This document shows, piece by piece, positions 5,045-8,166 of a stretch of 8,166 nucleotides of DNA. This DNA is from Planctomycetota bacterium (GTDB taxonomy: Bacteria; Planctomycetota; JAJSAM01). Under the pieces are notes generated by a model. It was not told the DNA's origin and did no database searches. It saw only the letters and a program-made list of their open reading frames with translations. Numbering within the stretch: the first letter of the stretch is position 1; each line of letters starts with the position of its first letter. A program made the translations under genes and the position numbers. The stretch covers positions 1 through 8,166 of the forward strand of contig JAOZQC010000125.1 in assembly GCA_029932425.1 (NCBI GenBank), in the 5' to 3' direction.

Positions 5045-7003
5045 ATGCCGAAAAGCCTGTTTCCCCTGATCGCGAAGCGGATCGATTCGATCCCCACGCT
5101 CCCGGTCACGCTGCACCGGGTGCGACGGGCCGCCCGCCGCGACGCGGCGGGGAGCTCGGAGCTGGCCCGGCTCGTGGAGGTGGACCCGGCCCTCACCGCC
5201 AAGGTGCTCCGGGTCATGAACAGCCCCTTCTACGAGAAGCGGTTCCGGATGTCGACCCTCACCCACGCGGTGGCGATGCTGGGGCGGACGGCCCTGGGGC
5301 GGCTCGCGGAAGGGATCGACGTGTTCCCCGAGCGCGACCCCGGGGCGGGCGGCCTCGACCCCTACGCCTTCTGGGAGCACTCCCTGGCGGTGGCCGCGGC
5401 GTCCCGCGCCATCGCCCGGGAGGTGGGCTATGACCTGCCGGAGGAGGCGTACGTGGGAGGGCTCCTCCACGACCTCGGCGTGGTGGTCCTCCACCTCTAC
5501 GCCTCGGAGGAGGACTTCGATCGCGTGCGGGGGGAGGTGGAGGGCGGGGTTCCCGTGGAGACCGCGGAACGGCGCATCCTCGGCATGGATCACTGCCAGG
5601 TGGGGGCCCTCGTCGCCGAGCAGTGGCGCTTCCCGCGCATCCTGAAGGACGTGATCCAGTTCCACCATGCCGAGCTCTCCCGCATCCGCTCCCTGGACGG
5701 CCGGCACCAGTGGATGGTGGGGATCGTCTCCGCCGCGAACCGGATCTGCTGGGCCTTCGGGCTGGGCTCGAAGGCCGACGCGCACCGCCGCTCCGACGAT
5801 CTCCCGGGCCTCACCGGCGTGAGCCTGAAGCCGGAGCAGGTCGAGGCCGTCCTGGATGCGGTGGGCGAGGACCTGGAGAGGGCGCTCGACCTCCTCGAGG
5901 TCCGTCCCGCGGAGGGAGAGGACGCCCTCGGCGCCCTCCGCCGGGAGAGCGGGGCCGCCGCCCCGGAACTCGGCGCCGGAAGCCCGCGCCCGTCCCCGGC
6001 CAGCCGCCTGGCCCTGGTGGGGGAGGTGATCCGGCGGGCCCGTCGGGGGCACAACATGCAGGACGTGCTGCGCACCTCGCTCTCCTCGATCCAGTCCGGC
6101 CTCGGCATGGACCGCCTGATCTTCCTGGGACTGGACCCCGACGACGAGCGGCTCCTCGGCAAGTACGTGTTCGACGAGACGCTCATGGAGGTGGAGATCC
6201 GAGGGCTCGAGCTGCCCCTGAACCCCGACGGCGTCATCGGGGCCGTCCTCCGCGACCACCGGGCCCTCCTCGTGGACAACTGGGCCACCGACGGCGCCCT
6301 GCTCGGGCATCTCGGGGTGGTGGAGGTGGCGGCGGCGCCGCTCATCGTGAACCAGAACTCCCTCGGCATCGTGGTGGTGGACTCCCTCTTCCGGAACCGG
6401 GAGATCACGGACCTCGACGTACAGCTCCTGGGGGTGCTCACCACCCATCTCGCCCTCGCCGTGGAGAACCTCCTCCTGGATTGCCAGGTCTCCCACCTGC
6501 GGGCCCTGGCCGCCAAGGACGAGCTCACCGGGATCAACAACCGCCGCAACCTCATGAAGCTCCTCCAGAAGGAGATCGAACGGGCGAAGCGCTACTCCTC
6601 GCCCATCTCGGTGGTCATGGTGGACATCGACCACTTCAAGCGCTTCAACGACCGGTACGGGCACCAGGCGGGGGACGAGATCCTCGCCGAGGTGGCCCAG
6701 CTCATCGTGGCCGTGAGCCGCGACATCGACGTGATCGGCCGGTACGGGGGGGAGGAGTTCATGGTGGTCCTGCCGGAGACCCACCCGGATCAGGCCATCG
6801 TGTACGCGGAGCGGCTGCGGACCACGATCGAGCGGTTCGGCCGGGACAGCCGGCGGGACTATCCCGAGTGCGAGCTCTCCATCTCCCTGGGGGTCACCGC
6901 CCTCACCGGCCCGGAGGACGATCTCGAGCGGATGATCCACCGGGTGGACCAGGCGCTGTACGCGGCGAAGGAGCGGGGTCGCAACCGCGTGTGCGTGGAC
7001 TGA
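5045..7003 (+). CDS. HDOD-GAF-GGDEF signalling protein (probable diguanylate cyclase)
   Basis: This 652-residue cytoplasmic regulator has three domains. HDOD (about 5-275) starts with IPTLPVTLHRV and has LVEVDPALTAKVLRVMNSP (43-61), EHSL (111-114), LLHDLG (140-145), His183 and FHH (206-208). HD-type ligands His112, His142-Asp143, His183 and His207/208 remain, but the region where the last Asp is usual reads SAANRI with Asn232, so hydrolase activity is doubtful. A GAF domain (about 335-475) probably senses a ligand. The GGDEF domain (about 485-650) has DIDHFKRFND (527-536), the active site GGEEF (568-572) and an intact RxxD inhibition site (Arg559-Asp562) five residues before it. It therefore likely makes cyclic di-GMP from two GTP under product feedback. 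I chose ATG 5045 because the HDOD begins almost at once; ATG 4967 in the same frame would add 26 low-complexity residues. The only candidate ribosome site is a weak GGTGGGG at 5036-5042. Confidence 0.9.
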   Translation: MPKSLFPLIAKRIDSIPTLPVTLHRVRRAARRDAAGSSELARLVEVDPALTAKVLRVMNSPFYEKRFRMSTLTHAVAMLGRTALGRLAEGIDVFPERDPGAGGLDPYAFWEHSLAVAAASRAIAREVGYDLPEEAYVGGLLHDLGVVVLHLYASEEDFDRVRGEVEGGVPVETAERRILGMDHCQVGALVAEQWRFPRILKDVIQFHHAELSRIRSLDGRHQWMVGIVSAANRICWAFGLGSKADAHRRSDDLPGLTGVSLKPEQVEAVLDAVGEDLERALDLLEVRPAEGEDALGALRRESGAAAPELGAGSPRPSPASRLALVGEVIRRARRGHNMQDVLRTSLSSIQSGLGMDRLIFLGLDPDDERLLGKYVFDETLMEVEIRGLELPLNPDGVIGAVLRDHRALLVDNWATDGALLGHLGVVEVAAAPLIVNQNSLGIVVVDSLFRNREITDLDVQLLGVLTTHLALAVENLLLDCQVSHLRALAAKDELTGINNRRNLMKLLQKEIERAKRYSSPISVVMVDIDHFKRFNDRYGHQAGDEILAEVAQLIVAVSRDIDVIGRYGGEEFMVVLPETHPDQAIVYAERLRTTIERFGRDSRRDYPECELSISLGVTALTGPEDDLERMIHRVDQALYAAKERGRNRVCVD

Positions 7004-7046
7004 CCCGGTCCGGCCGTCGATCCCCGGAAACCGCGCCGCCTCCGGT

Positions 7047-7052
7047 TACAAT
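7047..7052 (+). promoter_or_regulatory. -10 box TACAAT for rsgA, near-leaderless start
   Basis: TACAAT matches TATAAT at 5 of 6 positions and ends 9 nt before the ATG at 7062, so transcription would begin 0-3 nt upstream of the start codon. It is the only A/T-rich spot in the 58-bp gap after the HDOD gene. There is no Shine-Dalgarno sequence and no recognisable -35 at 16-18 nt. The same box and a similar spacing precede the genes at 1621 and 1654. Confidence 0.55.
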
Positions 7053-7061
7053 GCCCCGTCC

Positions 7062-7973
7062 ATGGATGATCGACGCCGGAAGGGAACCGTGACCGCGGTG
7101 GATGCGAAGGGGGCCTTCGTCCACGCGGACGGGGAACGCCTCTTCTGCCGCATCCGCGGGCGGTTCTTCGAGGACCTCCGCGGGGAGAAGCGTCCCCTGG
7201 CGCCCGGAGACGAGGTGACGGTCCTCCTCGCCGGCCCCGGCGAGGGGACGATCGAGGAGATCCACCCGCGCCGCACGAAGCTCTCCCGGCCCTCCGGCCA
7301 CCGGGGCGAGGAGGAGCAGGTGGTGGCCGCGAACGTGGACCGGCTGGCGATCGTGGTCTCCGTGCGGAACCCTCCCCTCCGGCCGGGGCTCATCGACCGG
7401 CTCATCGTGGCCGCCGTGAACCACCGGCTCGAGCCCTTCGTGGTGATCAACAAGGTGGACCTGGGGAAGGAACGCCGGGTCGCCGCCGTGAGGAAGACCT
7501 ACGAGGACCTGGGCTACCGGGTCCTCCGCACCTCCGCCGTCACGGGGACGGGGATCTCCGAGCTCCACGAGGAGCTGAAGGGCCGCACCACCGTTCTCGC
7601 GGGCCACTCCGGGGTGGGCAAGTCCTCCCTCCTCAACGCCATCGAACCGGGCCTGCACCTGAAGGTGGGGGAGGTGAGCCGGGCCACCCGGAAAGGGCGC
7701 CACACCACCACCCGGGCGGAGCTCCTTCCGATCCCGGGCGGCGGGTTCGCGGTGGACACGCCGGGGGTCCGGGCCTTCGGGCTGTGGGACCTCGACCGGG
7801 CGGACCTCGACATCTTCTTCCGGGAGTTCGAGCCCCTCATCGAGCGCTGCCGCTTCCACAACTGCACCCACGCCCACGAGCCCGACTGCGCGGTGCGGGC
7901 CGCCGTCCGGGCCGGCGAGCTGAACCCGGACCGCTACGCCGCCTACCTCCGGATCCTGGAGAGCCTGTCGTAG
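7062..7973 (+). CDS. rsgA: RsgA, ribosome small subunit-dependent GTPase
   Basis: This 303-residue protein is a circularly permuted GTPase that acts late in 30S subunit maturation and is stimulated by the ribosome. An N-terminal OB fold (about 6-70, with GTVTAVDAKGAFV and FCRIRGRF) is followed by the GTPase domain in permuted order: G4 NKVD (130-133), then G1 GHSGVGKSS (181-189), then G3 DTPG (232-235). The switch region contains TRKGRHTTT (209-217). The C-terminal zinc knuckle is intact, C-x4-C-x-H-x5-C with Cys263, Cys268, His270 and Cys276. Length and domain order are typical. The start follows a TACAAT box by 9 nt, and the stop TAG (7971-7973) directly abuts the first copy of a 60-bp direct repeat. 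Confidence 0.97.
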   Translation: MDDRRRKGTVTAVDAKGAFVHADGERLFCRIRGRFFEDLRGEKRPLAPGDEVTVLLAGPGEGTIEEIHPRRTKLSRPSGHRGEEEQVVAANVDRLAIVVSVRNPPLRPGLIDRLIVAAVNHRLEPFVVINKVDLGKERRVAAVRKTYEDLGYRVLRTSAVTGTGISELHEELKGRTTVLAGHSGVGKSSLLNAIEPGLHLKVGEVSRATRKGRHTTTRAELLPIPGGGFAVDTPGVRAFGLWDLDRADLDIFFREFEPLIERCRFHNCTHAHEPDCAVRAAVRAGELNPDRYAAYLRILESLS

Positions 7974-8033
7974 GGTGGCAGGATCCTCCGTACACCTTCC
8001 GCGCCACGGCGGCGGGGCCGTCGGTTCCGGAGG
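7974..8033. repeat. 60-bp direct repeat, copy 1
   Basis: This copy begins at the first base after the rsgA stop. It is 56/60 identical to the copy at 8087-8146, with mismatches at 7981, 8018, 8022 and 8023; the stretch 7982-8017 (36 bp) is perfect. Internally CCTCCG (7985-7990) and CGGAGG (8028-8033) are inverted and could close a stem around a GC-rich interior containing CCGC/GCGG. I do not recognise the family. Confidence 0.85.
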
Positions 8034-8034
8034 G

Positions 8035-8050
8035 CCGGGCCGGGGCCCGG
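8035..8050. other. GC hairpin in the spacer between repeat copies
   Basis: CCGGGC (8035-8040) and GCCCGG (8045-8050) form a 6-bp stem with a 4-nt loop. It directly follows repeat copy 1 and may contribute to termination after rsgA, although no T-tract follows. It has no counterpart after copy 2 within the window. Confidence 0.35.
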
Positions 8051-8086
8051 GTGCGCTCCCTCTTCCGGCGGGACCGGGCGTGACAC

Positions 8087-8146
8087 GGTGGCACGATCCT
8101 CCGTACACCTTCCGCGCCACGGCGGCGGGGGCGTTCGTTCCGGAGG
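8087..8146. repeat. 60-bp direct repeat, copy 2
   Basis: This is the second copy, offset by exactly 113 bp from the first, with a 53-bp spacer between them. The bracketing inverted hexamers are preserved (CCTCCG 8098-8103, CGGAGG 8141-8146), whereas the four mismatches lie in the interior. More copies may lie beyond the window edge. Confidence 0.85.
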
Positions 8147-8166
8147 CTTCCGGTCGCCGCGCCGGG

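Noticed and set aside
2858..6940. 1360-codon open frame on the minus strand
   Set aside because: It is antisense to the ABC operon and the HDOD gene. Its composition (His, Glu, Pro, Arg and Gly-rich) is typical of the shadow of a GC-rich gene, and it has no recognisable domain.
7018..7035. CGATCCCCG and GAAACCGC shared with the hairpin at 630-649
   Set aside because: The second site lacks the pairing arm, and the shared words are short and expected by chance in this base composition.
7974..8146. CRISPR-like arrangement (36-bp perfect direct repeat)
   Set aside because: There are only two copies, the gap between perfect cores is 77 bp, similarity extends asymmetrically to 60 bp, and no cas gene is present in the window.

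Overview
This is an ordinary-looking chromosomal segment of a very GC-rich bacterium (roughly 70% G+C, with almost every third codon position G or C). All seven genes are cellular. There is no phage, plasmid, transposase, toxin or defence gene. The taxon cannot be fixed from this window. A HEAT-repeat protein ending in a Trp-rich tail, an HDOD-GAF-GGDEF regulator and a long ABC-2 exporter permease would fit Planctomycetota, Acidobacteriota or another GC-rich environmental lineage, but this is only an impression.

Layout: (1) positions 1-611 (+) hold the C-terminal part of a HEAT-repeat protein. (2) A hairpin at 630-658 separates it from a convergent RluA-type rRNA pseudouridine synthase (659-1621, -). 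(3) A 32-bp divergent promoter region follows. (4) A three-gene (+) operon runs from 1654 to 4843: a TrmH/SpoU rRNA 2'-O-methyltransferase, an ABC ATPase and a multi-span ABC-2 permease. Its genes are joined by start/stop overlaps. (5) A 201-bp hairpin-rich gap (4844-5044) follows. (6) An HDOD-GAF-GGDEF signalling protein lies at 5045-7003 (+). (7) rsgA, a ribosome-assembly GTPase, lies at 7062-7973 (+). (8) A terminal non-coding region carries two copies of a 60-bp direct repeat.

Three genes act on the ribosome: a pseudouridine synthase, a 2'-O-methyltransferase and the 30S maturation GTPase. The ABC pair is a self-contained exporter of unknown substrate, and the HDOD-GAF-GGDEF protein probably makes cyclic di-GMP.

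The most interesting signals are not in the proteins. The rluA-like, trmH-like and rsgA genes all start 7 or 9 nt after a TATCAT/TACAAT -10-like box and lack a Shine-Dalgarno sequence, which predicts leaderless transcripts. The two operon-internal genes have good Shine-Dalgarno sequences. The divergent pair share one near-symmetric 18-bp element. The 60-bp repeat after rsgA (56/60 identical, 36 bp perfect) is unexplained. I found no convincing undescribed multi-gene system.
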